Shown: piece after piece, positions 5,217-13,343 of the stretch
How positions within the stretch are numbered: the first letter of the stretch is position 1
Layout: the number at the start of each line of letters is the position of its first letter
Made by a program: the position numbers and the translations under genes
Origin: Desulfobulbaceae bacterium
GTDB taxonomy: Bacteria; Desulfobacterota; Desulfobulbia; Desulfobulbales; Desulfurivibrionaceae
Direction of reading: 5' to 3'
NCBI GenBank assembly: GCA_003557565.1
Contig: PWOG01000236.1
Location: 1 to 13,904, forward strand
Length of the DNA: 13,904 bases
The notes under the pieces: model-generated
The model's database searches: none
What the model saw: the letters and a program-made list of their open reading frames with translations, nothing else
What the model was told of the DNA's origin: nothing

Positions 5217-7043
5217 ATGACTTTAAACGCTGCCGTGTACGATGAAAGCAAGATCAAAACCCTGAGTTCACTGGAGCATATCAGGATGCGTCCGGGGATG
5301 TATATCGGGCGTCTGGGTAATGGCAGCCACCCCGATGACGGGATTTATGTACTGCTCAAGGAAGTCATCGACAACGGGGTGGACGAATTTATCATGGGGG
5401 CCGGTGAGGCCATTGAGGTCTCGGTGACCGGGGAGGGGAAAGTGCTGATCCGGGATTACGGGCGCGGTATTCCTCTGGGCAAGCTGGTGGAATGCGTGTC
5501 GGTGATCAACACCGGGGCCAAGTACAATACCGATGCCTTTCAGTTTTCGGTGGGCCTCAACGGAGTGGGGACCAAGGCGGTCAACGCCCTGTCGAAACAC
5601 TTTGAAGTTACCTCGTTTCGGGACGGTGAGTTCGCCCGGGCCGTGTTTGCCGCCGGAGTGCTGCAGGAGGAAGAAAACGGCAAGAGCCGGGAGAAAAACG
5701 GCACCCTGGTGGAGTTCCAACCAGACCCCGAGATGTTTGGTGATTACACTTTCAACCGTGAATTCATCCGCAAGCGTCTCAAGCGTTATTCCTACCTCAA
5801 TGCCGGCCTGTGTCTGACCTTCGACGGCGAGAGTTTCTGTTCGGAAAACGGCCTGCTTGATCTGCTGGAGGCGGAAACCAGCGGCACCCAGCTCTACGAG
5901 CCGATCCATTTCCGTGATAAAACCATCGAGTTCGCCTTTTCCCATACCGACAATTACGGCGAGACTTATTTTTCCTTTGTCAACGGCACTTACACCAACG
6001 AGGGCGGCACTCATCTTTCCGCCTTCCGGGAAGGACTGCTCAAGGGGATCAACGAGTTCGCCGGCAAGAAATTCGACGGCGAGGACGCCCGGGAAGGGGT
6101 GGTGGGGGCCGTGGCGGTCAAGGTCCGGGATCCGATCTTTGAGTCCCAGACCAAGAACAAGCTGGGCAACACCGATATCCGCAGCGAGATCGTGGCGGTG
6201 GTGCGCCAGGCGGTCAGCGCCTTTTTGTATAAAAACACCGAGATTGCCGACCTGGTCATCGACAAGATCCAGCAGAGCGCCAAGGTGCGAAAGGAGCTGC
6301 AGCATGTCCGCAAGGAGGCCAAGGCCAAGGCCCGCAAGGTGGCCCTGAAAATCCCCCAGCTCAAGGATTGCAAGTATCACCCCGCCCCGGGCAAACCTTC
6401 GCCGCCGGATCGGGGAAACATGATTTTTCTCACCGAGGGCCAGTCCGCTTCCGGCTCCATTGTCAGCGCCCGCGATCCCATGACCCAGGCGGTTTTTTCC
6501 CTGAAGGGCAAGCCTTTCAACGTTTACGGCCAGCCCCTGGCCCTGTTGTATAAAAATGACGAGATGTACAGTATCATGCGGGCCCTGGATATCGAGGAAT
6601 CCATCGGCCGGCTGCGTTTCGACAAGATCATCATCGCCACCGACGCCGATGTGGACGGGCTGCACATCCGTAATCTGGTTTTGACTTTCTTCCTTCATTA
6701 CTTTGAGTCCCTGGTCAAGCGGGGTCATGTATATATTTTGGAAACGCCGATTTTCCGGGTGCGTAACAAGGAAGAGACCATATACTGTTACCACGACCGG
6801 GAAAGGAGTGAGGCGGAGAAAAAGCTGGCCGGCCGCGGCAAGGTCCGGCGCCCGGTGGAGGTAACCCGCTTCAAGGGTCTGGGGGAAATTTCTCCCCGGG
6901 AATTCAAACAGTTCATTGGCCCACAGATGCGCCTTAAACAGGTGGATATCGATACCTTAAGCGAGGTCCCCCGGATTCTGGAGTTTTATATGGGCAAGAA
7001 CACTCCCGGTCGCCGGAACTATATCATGTCGCATCTGGTGTAA
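5217..7043 (+). CDS. parE: Type IIA topoisomerase ATPase subunit (topoisomerase IV subunit B)
   Basis: This is the ATP-binding and TOPRIM subunit of a type IIA topoisomerase. The 608 residues are ParE-like in length and lack the insert of the roughly 800-residue enterobacterial GyrB. The GHKL ATPase is shown by KEVIDN (Glu49, Asn53), DYGRGIP at 80-86, GLNGVGTKAVNALS at 113-126, and the switch lysine in QTKNKLGN (311-318). The TOPRIM domain has LTEGQSASGS, with catalytic Glu407, and TDADVDG carrying the metal-binding acidic residues at 476-480. The family TAIL-type motif RFKGLGEISPREF is at 551-563. The HPDDGIYVLLKEVIDN segment resembles Bacteroidetes/Chlamydiae-type ParE. Gln409 stands where EGDSA motifs have Asp. 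The ATG has no clear ribosome site, but the N-terminal SLEHIRMRPGMYIG segment fixes the start region. parC follows after 87 bp. Confidence 0.92.
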   Translation: MTLNAAVYDESKIKTLSSLEHIRMRPGMYIGRLGNGSHPDDGIYVLLKEVIDNGVDEFIMGAGEAIEVSVTGEGKVLIRDYGRGIPLGKLVECVSVINTGAKYNTDAFQFSVGLNGVGTKAVNALSKHFEVTSFRDGEFARAVFAAGVLQEEENGKSREKNGTLVEFQPDPEMFGDYTFNREFIRKRLKRYSYLNAGLCLTFDGESFCSENGLLDLLEAETSGTQLYEPIHFRDKTIEFAFSHTDNYGETYFSFVNGTYTNEGGTHLSAFREGLLKGINEFAGKKFDGEDAREGVVGAVAVKVRDPIFESQTKNKLGNTDIRSEIVAVVRQAVSAFLYKNTEIADLVIDKIQQSAKVRKELQHVRKEAKAKARKVALKIPQLKDCKYHPAPGKPSPPDRGNMIFLTEGQSASGSIVSARDPMTQAVFSLKGKPFNVYGQPLALLYKNDEMYSIMRALDIEESIGRLRFDKIIIATDADVDGLHIRNLVLTFFLHYFESLVKRGHVYILETPIFRVRNKEETIYCYHDRERSEAEKKLAGRGKVRRPVEVTRFKGLGEISPREFKQFIGPQMRLKQVDIDTLSEVPRILEFYMGKNTPGRRNYIMSHLV

Positions 7044-7130
7044 ATTACAGGTGGTGCCAAACGGCCGCGGTCAGCGCCTGAGGGTTGGTCAAGGTCCGGG
7101 AAAACCGGCTCTGGAGAATGGAAAACAGTC

Positions 7131-9110
7131 ATGGAAACTGCACAATACGGCGATCTGCATCGGCTTTTCGATGAAAATTTCATAGACTATACCTCCTATG
7201 TGATTCGCGAACGGGCCATCCCCGATGTCGTCGACGGGCTCAAACCGGTGCAGCGGCGGATCCTCCAGACTCTGCATAACGTGGATGACGGACGTTTCCA
7301 CAAGGTGGCCAACGTGGTGGGGGAGACCATGAAGCTGCACCCCCACGGGGATGCCTCCATCTTTTCCGCCCTGGTCAATCTGGCCAACAAAGGCTATCTC
7401 ATCGAGCGGCAGGGCAACTTCGGCAATATCTATACCGGCGACTCGGCTTCCGCCGCCCGCTATATCGAATGCCGTTTGAGCCCCCTGGCCCGGGAAACCA
7501 TGTTCAACCGGGAGCTCACCGAGTTCGCCGATTCCTACGACGGCCGGATGAAAGAACCGGTGAGCCTGCCCGCCAAGCTGCCGCTGCTGCTGCTCCAGGG
7601 GGCCGAAGGGATCGCCGTGGGCATGGCCACCAAGATCATGCCCCACAATTTTTGCGAGCTGCTAAAAGCCCAGAGGCAGATCTTAAAAGGCGAGGACTTT
7701 ACGGTCTATCCCGATTTTTACCAGGGCGGTCTGCTGGATATCTCCGCCTACGACGAAGGCAACGGCCGCCTGCGCTGCCGGGCCAGGATCGAGGAAAAGG
7801 ATGACAAGACCGTTATTATCCGGGAAATCCCTTTTGGCACCACCACCCAGGGGTTGATTGAAAGCATTGAAAAGGCGGCCCGGGCCGGCAAGTTCAAGAT
7901 TCTTTCCATTAACGACTACACCGCCGAAGATGTGGAGATCGAGGTCAAGCTGGCCCGCGGGGTCAGGGCCGAGGAGACCATCAAGGCCCTGTACGCCTTC
8001 ACCGATTGCGAGATCTCCATCAGCCCCAGTCTCACGGTGATCCGGGAAAACACCCCGGCGATATTGACGGTGAGCGAGGTGTTAAAGGAAAACACCGCCC
8101 GCCTCTATGATGTTCTGCAAAAGGAACAGCAGCTTGAGCTGGACCGCCTCAAGGAACGCCTGCAGGCCCACCTGCTGGAGCGGATCTTCATTGAAGAGCG
8201 GTTGTACAAGCAGATCGAGGAATGTTCCACCTATGAACTGGTGATCAAGTCGGTGGACCAGGCCCTGGAGCCTTTCACCGCCGACCTGGTTCGGCCGGTG
8301 AGCCGGGAGGATATTGAAAAGCTGCTGGAAATCAAGATCAAGCGCATCTCCCGCTACGATATCGAGCGCAAGAAAAAGGAGATCAAGAACACCCAGCGGC
8401 AGATCAAGAAGGTGGAAAAAAATCTGAGTGACATGACCGGTTTCAGCATCCGTTTCATTGATGATTTGCTGGCCCGTTACGGTGATGATTATCCCCGCCG
8501 CACCGAACTGGCCACCTTCACCGAGGTCCAGGCCAGCCAGGTGGCCCTGACCAACCTGACCCTGGGCTATGATCCGGAAAGCGGCTTTTTCGGCACCCAG
8601 GTCAAGGCCGGGCCGGAAAACTCCCTGGCCTGTTCGGAATATGACCGGATCATGCTGATCGACAAAAGCGGCTGGTACAAGGTGATCAACGTTCCGGACA
8701 AGATCTTCATCGGCCATGACCTGGTCTGGTGGGGCCGGGTGGCCGAAAAGAAAACCTTTAACCTGGTCTACCGCGACGGCAAGCAAAATCTCTGCTATCT
8801 AAAACGCTTTGTCACCCCCAAATTCATCGTTGACAAGGAGTATCGGCTCTTTGAGCAGCACCGCCGGTCGGAGATATTGTTCTTAAAGACCGGCGAGGGT
8901 ATCAACCTCCGGGCCCATCTTTCTCCTTCCCCCCGGTCCCGGAAAAACCGGGAGGTTTTCCGTTGTGACAATTTCCTGATCAAGGGTATCGGTGCCATCG
9001 GCAAGCGCCTGTCCACCCGGCCCATTCGCCGGGTGGAGGAGGTCAGCGATGCGGTGGCCGCCAAGGCCGAAGAAGAGGCGCCGCAGGCTTCCCTGTTTAA
9101 CAAACAATAA
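7131..9110 (+). CDS. parC: Type IIA topoisomerase DNA-cleaving subunit (topoisomerase IV subunit A)
   Basis: This subunit breaks and rejoins DNA as partner of the upstream ParE-like protein. The active-site tyrosine is Tyr111 in ASAARYIECRL, preceded by Arg110. The HPHGD segment is at 70-74, and the IAVGMATKIMPHNF segment follows at 161-174. A charged coiled-coil arm lies near 330-420. The protein is short (659 residues; ParC is usually about 750 and GyrA about 870). The C-terminal DNA-wrapping region is reduced, and I see no GyrA box, so decatenation is a likelier role than supercoiling. Blocks such as GNFGNIYTGD and the C-terminal YRDGK region resemble Bacteroidetes/Chlamydiae-style ParC. 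Positions equivalent to E. coli GyrA Ser83 and Asp87 are Ala75 and Ser79. The ribosome site is weak (GGAG 14 nt upstream). A chromosomal gyrA/gyrB is assumed to lie elsewhere. Confidence 0.92.
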   Translation: METAQYGDLHRLFDENFIDYTSYVIRERAIPDVVDGLKPVQRRILQTLHNVDDGRFHKVANVVGETMKLHPHGDASIFSALVNLANKGYLIERQGNFGNIYTGDSASAARYIECRLSPLARETMFNRELTEFADSYDGRMKEPVSLPAKLPLLLLQGAEGIAVGMATKIMPHNFCELLKAQRQILKGEDFTVYPDFYQGGLLDISAYDEGNGRLRCRARIEEKDDKTVIIREIPFGTTTQGLIESIEKAARAGKFKILSINDYTAEDVEIEVKLARGVRAEETIKALYAFTDCEISISPSLTVIRENTPAILTVSEVLKENTARLYDVLQKEQQLELDRLKERLQAHLLERIFIEERLYKQIEECSTYELVIKSVDQALEPFTADLVRPVSREDIEKLLEIKIKRISRYDIERKKKEIKNTQRQIKKVEKNLSDMTGFSIRFIDDLLARYGDDYPRRTELATFTEVQASQVALTNLTLGYDPESGFFGTQVKAGPENSLACSEYDRIMLIDKSGWYKVINVPDKIFIGHDLVWWGRVAEKKTFNLVYRDGKQNLCYLKRFVTPKFIVDKEYRLFEQHRRSEILFLKTGEGINLRAHLSPSPRSRKNREVFRCDNFLIKGIGAIGKRLSTRPIRRVEEVSDAVAAKAEEEAPQASLFNKQ

Positions 9111-9136
9111 TCCCTCCAGTATCCGTACCCCGGTGC

Positions 9137-9183
9137 CAAGCAGGCCGGCTTGCATGGATTGTCATGCTTTGCCGGCCTGCTTG
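9137..9183. terminator. Long hairpin 3' of parC (likely operon terminator)
   Basis: CAAGCAGGCCGGC (9137-9149) is perfectly complementary to 9171-9183, giving a 13-bp stem. Across a small TT/TTT internal loop a further 5-bp stem forms (GCATG 9152-9156 with CATGC 9163-9167). It starts 27 nt past the parC stop. There is no run of T directly after the stem, only GCGTAAATTTACC, so efficiency as a classical intrinsic terminator is uncertain. An mRNA-end stabiliser is the alternative. Confidence 0.6.
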
Positions 9184-9214
9184 CGTAAATTTACCGTTTC
9201 AACCCCCTAAAGCC

Positions 9215-9256
9215 GTTTGTGGTAACTTTGCGATTTATTCCTGTTTGTGGTATTTA
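9215..9256 (+). promoter_or_regulatory. Candidate promoter with direct repeats, glucosaminidase gene
   Basis: TTGCGA (9228-9233), 17 nt, then TATTTA (9251-9256) is a weak sigma-70-like pair. An exact 10-bp direct repeat, GTTTGTGGTA, lies at 9215-9224, upstream of the -35, and at 9243-9252, overlapping the spacer and -10. Two identical sites placed around a promoter would suit a repressor or activator, but both promoter and operator are inference. Confidence 0.3.
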
Positions 9257-9345
9257 TGGCTTGTTTGGCTGGCAATCAATGGGGCGGAGGTTGTTGTTCT
9301 ACGACAATAAGGAGTAATCCGCTCAGGCAAAAAAAATGGTGAGTT

Positions 9346-10422
9346 ATGACAGATAGCGATTATCCGGCACCCGGGCGGGGCTCATATCATCAGTTCGGGC
9401 GACTGGCGGTGGATCCGGAGTTGACCCGTTTTGTGGTGCGTCTGGTGCTGTTCCTGTTTGTGCTGGCGGTGATTCTTGTCCGGCCGCCGTTATCTGATGA
9501 TACGCACCCGGTGATTGATCCGCTGGCTGCAAATTCGGACCTGCTTATACCAAATGATAATGACAAGCATGAGCTGCTATTGGTGGAAGCCAGGGAATGT
9601 GCTTCGATAATCGATTTTCTGGCCACCCTGGACCTGTGGGAGATGGAAGTAGAGCAACCCTTGCCGCCGCTGGTTTTTACCGCCTTCCCGGACGATCTGG
9701 ATGAACTTGAGGTGTCAATTCGCAAACGGCTTTTTCTTCATACCCTGGCCCCCACCGCCATGGTCGCCCTGGCAGAGGTGGCCCATGAACGGGCAGAACT
9801 GTTGCGGCTCATCGGCCGGATGGAATTCAACGGTTGTTCCCTGGCAAAATTGGTGGCAGCAAAAGTTGCTCCCCGGGATTGCGGCCTGGAGCCCTTGGAG
9901 CAGGAGTTCCTCGTGGACCTCAGCACCAGGTACAGAACCGAAAACCTCGATGTTTTGCTCAACCGCGTCGATGTGCTGCCATTGAGCCTGATTCTGGCCC
10001 AAGCGGCCATGGAGTCGGCCTGGGGTACTTCCCGGTTCGTCCAGGAAGGCAACAATATTTTCGGCATCTGGACCTGGGGCAGCGAGGGCATGGTTCCCGC
10101 CAACCGGACTCCGGGGATGACTCATCGGGTGGCCGCCTACGATTCCCTGCTGGATTCCGTTCGGGCTTATCTGCTGATGATTAACCGGGTTTCAGCCTAC
10201 AGCACCCTCCGTGAGATCAGACGGGAGACCCGGGACCCCCTGGCTCTGATCAACGGACTGCGCTATTATTCGGAAAAAAGGGAGCTCTATGTTGCTGATC
10301 TGGGGCGCATCATCCGGGGCAACCGGTTGCAGCGGTATGATGGTCTCACCCTGGCCCTGAACCCGGCGGAAATTAAAGAACAATTGGCCCGGGAGTCGTT
10401 ACGACTGACCCGGCTGGATTAG
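9346..10422 (+). CDS. Membrane-anchored Bax-like glucosaminidase (peptidoglycan hydrolase)
   Basis: This is predicted to cleave peptidoglycan glycan strands in the periplasm. The 358 residues have a short basic cytoplasmic N terminus, one transmembrane segment at about 29-46 (FVVRLVLFLFVLAVILV), and an outward region. The C-terminal half (about 195-335) is a GH73/Bax-type glucosaminidase domain with LPLSLILAQAAMESAWGTSRF; Glu223 is the likely catalytic acid. It continues with NNIFGIWTW, an AYDSLLDSVRAYL segment, and LINGLRYYSEKRELYVADL. The middle region resembles the FLHTLAPTAMVAL segment of Bax proteins. The ATG start has GGTGAG only 2 nt away; a better AAGGAG (9308-9313) is too distant, so initiation may be weak or the start miscalled. 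A secreted polysaccharide deacetylase follows in the same direction after a hairpin-containing gap. Confidence 0.85.
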   Translation: MTDSDYPAPGRGSYHQFGRLAVDPELTRFVVRLVLFLFVLAVILVRPPLSDDTHPVIDPLAANSDLLIPNDNDKHELLLVEARECASIIDFLATLDLWEMEVEQPLPPLVFTAFPDDLDELEVSIRKRLFLHTLAPTAMVALAEVAHERAELLRLIGRMEFNGCSLAKLVAAKVAPRDCGLEPLEQEFLVDLSTRYRTENLDVLLNRVDVLPLSLILAQAAMESAWGTSRFVQEGNNIFGIWTWGSEGMVPANRTPGMTHRVAAYDSLLDSVRAYLLMINRVSAYSTLREIRRETRDPLALINGLRYYSEKRELYVADLGRIIRGNRLQRYDGLTLALNPAEIKEQLARESLRLTRLD

Positions 10423-10426
10423 TTGT

Positions 10427-10462
10427 GGCCTGGTTCCCGGGGAGGTCTTCCCCCGGCAGGCC
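10427..10462 (+). terminator. Strong hairpin directly after the glucosaminidase stop
   Basis: GGCCTG (10427-10432) pairs with CAGGCC (10457-10462), and CCCGGGG (10436-10442) pairs, with one mismatch or bulge, with CCCCCGG (10450-10456). The hairpin begins 4 nt after the TAG. A short T5 occurs only about 15 nt later (10478-10482), inside a weaker CCGC/GCGG hairpin. It may terminate, attenuate, or simply separate expression of the two envelope genes. Confidence 0.45.
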
Positions 10463-10512
10463 GGAGTTAGTGCCGCGTTTTTGAGGCGGTCCATAAAAAA
10501 AGAGGTTTTTTG

Positions 10513-11580
10513 ATGGTTTTGTGGAGATTTGTCTGGTGTTTTCTGGTCCTGTCCCTGGCGGTTCCTGCTTGGGCGGAAGGCCAACAGGAACAGCGTGGTG
10601 GGGCGACGGTGTATCTGTACCACCACTTCGGTGACGAACGTTATCCCACCACCAACGTGGACATGGATCAATTCCGGCAACAGATGGCCTATCTGGCGGA
10701 TAACAACTACAACGTCATTTCCCTGGCGAAACTGGTGACTAAACTGCGTAAAGATCGCCCCCTGCCGCCCCGGACCGTGGTTATCACCGTTGATGACGGC
10801 TATCGTACCACCTATACCAAAGCCTGGCCGGTGCTTAAAAAACACGATTTTCCTTTCACCGTCTTCCTCTACGTCGAGGGCCTGGAAAAGGGGTATGCCA
10901 ATTACCTGACCTGGGAGCAGGTGGAGGAAATGGCTGCCGCCAGGGTCGATTTTCAGGATCACGGTTATTCCCATCACCGTATGGCCGACTGGCCCGGGGA
11001 GATGGGTGAGGCCGAATACCGCCGCTGGATCGGTGATGATTTACGGTTGGGTCAAGAGATCCTGGAGCGACGGCTGAAACAGAAGCCGAGTTTTTTTGCC
11101 ATACCCTACGGGGAATACAACCATATTGTTCTGGAAGAAGCGGAAAAGATCGGTTATGAGGCGATACTCACCCAGGATGGTGGCTCGGTCAGTGATGCTA
11201 CTGATCCGCTTATGATCACCAGGGAGCCCATACTGGGGCAGAACTGGTCGACCATGGAGCATTTTCGGGAAGTCCTGGAGCGGGTTGACCTGCCCTTTAC
11301 GGACATGACCCCGGGGTTGCAGCCCCTGGCCGAAAATCCCCCGGCCAGGATCGGCGCCCGGTTGCTTTACCCAGAACGTTACCTGCCAGGCACCATCGGG
11401 GTTTATGTCAGTGAGCTGGGCTGGCAGCAGGCCGAAGTCGAGGGCGATTTTGCCTACATAGAGAACGATACTCCGTTGACCCGACGGATCAACCGGGTGA
11501 TGATCAGCGCCCGGGAAAAAGATACCGGCCGGACAGCCCTGCGCTATTGGATGCTGTCCAACCCTGAAAAGGCTCGGTGA
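10513..11580 (+). CDS. Secreted polysaccharide deacetylase (NodB-type, PgaB/IcaB-like)
   Basis: This is a predicted exported carbohydrate esterase 4 enzyme that removes N-acetyl groups from a polysaccharide outside the cytoplasm. A signal peptide spans residues 1-21 with a likely cleavage after AWA. The NodB motifs are ITVDDGY (Asp94, Asp95), the metal-ligand histidines in DHGYSHH (His150 and His154), and FAIPYGEYN near 195-203. The YHHFGDE opening after the signal peptide is typical of PgaB/IcaB-like proteins. A C-terminal portion of about 100 residues (about 255-355) is beta-rich by eye and unassigned. I chose the ATG at 10513, since AGAGG lies 7 nt upstream; a TTG at 10510 would add one residue. 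Peptidoglycan or poly-N-acetylglucosamine are the obvious substrates, and the choice is open. It converges on the kinase gene to the right. Confidence 0.88.
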   Translation: MVLWRFVWCFLVLSLAVPAWAEGQQEQRGGATVYLYHHFGDERYPTTNVDMDQFRQQMAYLADNNYNVISLAKLVTKLRKDRPLPPRTVVITVDDGYRTTYTKAWPVLKKHDFPFTVFLYVEGLEKGYANYLTWEQVEEMAAARVDFQDHGYSHHRMADWPGEMGEAEYRRWIGDDLRLGQEILERRLKQKPSFFAIPYGEYNHIVLEEAEKIGYEAILTQDGGSVSDATDPLMITREPILGQNWSTMEHFREVLERVDLPFTDMTPGLQPLAENPPARIGARLLYPERYLPGTIGVYVSELGWQQAEVEGDFAYIENDTPLTRRINRVMISAREKDTGRTALRYWMLSNPEKAR

Positions 11581-11672
11581 TTCTTTGAGGATTGACCAAC
11601 CTGCCGTTGGCCCTGGTGAACGATTGTGTATCGCTGGGGATGTTGACGTGAAGATGCAGTGATTATGGATAA
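11581..11672. other. Convergent spacer between deacetylase and kinase genes
   Basis: Ninety-two bases separate two converging stop codons. The only structure I see is CCAAC-CTGCC-GTTGG (11596-11610), a 5-bp stem without a T tract on either strand. It is a poor terminator candidate. A 12-mer, GAAGATGCAGTG (11650-11661), recurs at 92-103, also 11 nt beyond a minus-strand stop codon. Confidence 0.35.
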
Positions 11673-13343
11673 TTACCATCCCAGTTCGATGGTGAAGGTG
11701 GTTCCTCCGGGAGTGCTGTCGACACTGATATGGCCGCCGTGTCCTTTGATGAGCTGATGAACAATGGCCAGGCCCAGGCCGGTACCATCCTGTCGGGTGG
11801 TGAAATAGGGGTTGAAGATTTTTTCATGTATTTCCGGTGGTATGCCGCCACCCTGGTCCTGGACTTTAATGGTCACGCCCTGCCCATCCCCCGTCCGTCC
11901 GGGTTCGGCCCGGCATTTGATCTCACCGCCGTCGGGCATGGCCTGACAGGCGTTGCTCACCAGGTTGAGCAAGACCTGGCGCAGTTGCTCCCGGTCGGCC
12001 CAAATTTCCAGGTCATCCGGCATTTCTCCCCTCAGGCGATGCTGGTCCGTGCATTCCGGGGACTGGTTGATCAGGGAGGCGCTTTCTTCCCACAGCTCCT
12101 TTAAGTTCAACCATTGTTTTTGGGGGTTGGCAGGGCGGGAGAAAAGCAGGAAATTTCTGACCGCCGCTTCCAGCCGGTCGCATTCACGGGTGATGATGGC
12201 CAGCAGTTTTTCCTGTTCGGGCTGGTCCCGCAGACGTTGTGCCAAAAGCTGGGTGGAACCGGAAATGGCCGCCAGCGGGTTGCGGAACTCGTGGGCCACC
12301 CCGGCGGCCATTTCACCCACTGCCGCCATCTTCTCGCTTTGCTGGACCCTGGCCTCCATCTCTCTGATCAGGCTGAGATCCTTGAGCGAGAGGATGAAAC
12401 TGTTGTCCTCGGTACCGGTTCCATGAAGGGGGCTCCAAGAGTAGCCCACCGGGATTTTTTCGCCGTTTTTTCGGCTGGCCTCACATTCCGCCCGATCACT
12501 GGCCGTCATATCTGCGGCGGCTTTAATTTCAGGGAAAATTTCCTCCACTTTCCTGCCCATCACCTCATCGGCCCTCCAGCCGCTGATCCCTTCCGCTGCC
12601 CGGTTGCAGGAGGTGATCCGGCGCTGGCCGTCGACGGTTATAATGCCGGTGGTGATATCGTCAAAGATCTGCTTGTAGAGGTTGCTTAAACGATCGAAAT
12701 GGGTGGTGGTCCGGGACAGGGCCGCTTCGGTGCGGTAAAGGCGGCTCGCCAGGGCCCCGGCCAGCCCAGCGACCAGGAAAAAGGAAAGACCGTTGATGGC
12801 AAAAAGGTTGAGCAGCCGCTCCAGGCTGACGTCGGTACTGGGCCCGATGACCAGAAAATTGAAGTCGTAGTGAGTGTGCTCCAGCACCAGCAGGAAGCCG
12901 TAGGCGAAGGTACAGAGGGCGGCCACCATCAGGGCGCCGCGTTGATAAAGCATGAAGGCGGCGGCGATGATGGGCAGAAAATAAACCACGGTGAACAGCG
13001 ACTGGCTGGTGCCACTGAACAGTACCAGGCAGGAAATCAGCAGAATGTCGATGCCGACCTGGATGGAGGCAAAACGTTGCGGCCGTTTGAGCCGCCCCAG
13101 CATGGTGGCCGAGACAATGGTGAAAAGGTAAACCCCGGTGATGAAGAGCAGGGGATAATGATAGAGATCGGTGGTCAGGCGATGCCCTCTGGCTTCCAGC
13201 AGGGCAGTGATTCCCAGAACCAGGGTGAGAAAGCTTACCCGCAGGAAAAAATAACGGGCCAGTTGATTTTTTAAGCTGCTGTGTTGGTCAGTAGTGTGGT
13301 TGGAACCGGCCCGGGCCGGCACAACGGCGGGTTGGATGGTCAT
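11673..13343 (-). CDS. pilS: Six-TM PAS sensor histidine kinase (PilS-like)
   Basis: This is an inner-membrane sensor kinase expected to phosphorylate the sigma-54 activator encoded just upstream. The 556 residues begin with about six transmembrane helices (roughly 31-50, 63-81, 96-111, 116-132, 136-153, 177-199) and almost no periplasmic loop, as in PilS. A PAS domain follows at about 222-330 (IFDDITTGIITVDGQRRI). The dimerisation box HEFRNPLAAISGS carries phospho-acceptor His351. The ATPase domain has NLVSNACQA (Asn460/Asn464), DQGGGIP at 496-502 and GTGLGLA at 520-526. Its ATG overlaps the regulator's stop as ATGA (13340-13343), so translation is probably coupled. PilS usually controls type IV pilin transcription, but no pilin gene is visible here; an NtrB-like or other membrane-state sensor of the same architecture is the alternative. 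Confidence 0.9.
   Translation of the reverse strand: MTIQPAVVPARAGSNHTTDQHSSLKNQLARYFFLRVSFLTLVLGITALLEARGHRLTTDLYHYPLLFITGVYLFTIVSATMLGRLKRPQRFASIQVGIDILLISCLVLFSGTSQSLFTVVYFLPIIAAAFMLYQRGALMVAALCTFAYGFLLVLEHTHYDFNFLVIGPSTDVSLERLLNLFAINGLSFFLVAGLAGALASRLYRTEAALSRTTTHFDRLSNLYKQIFDDITTGIITVDGQRRITSCNRAAEGISGWRADEVMGRKVEEIFPEIKAAADMTASDRAECEASRKNGEKIPVGYSWSPLHGTGTEDNSFILSLKDLSLIREMEARVQQSEKMAAVGEMAAGVAHEFRNPLAAISGSTQLLAQRLRDQPEQEKLLAIITRECDRLEAAVRNFLLFSRPANPQKQWLNLKELWEESASLINQSPECTDQHRLRGEMPDDLEIWADREQLRQVLLNLVSNACQAMPDGGEIKCRAEPGRTGDGQGVTIKVQDQGGGIPPEIHEKIFNPYFTTRQDGTGLGLAIVHQLIKGHGGHISVDSTPGGTTFTIELGW

Noticed and set aside
5268..6794. 508-codon minus-strand open frame antisense to parE
   Set aside because: Fully overlaps a well-supported ATPase subunit; composition is shadow-like.
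9336..9356. Six-codon leader frame overlapping the glucosaminidase start
   Set aside because: ATGGTGAGTTATGACAGATAG reads as a tiny peptide, but it has no ribosome site at suitable spacing and no regulatory codon pattern.
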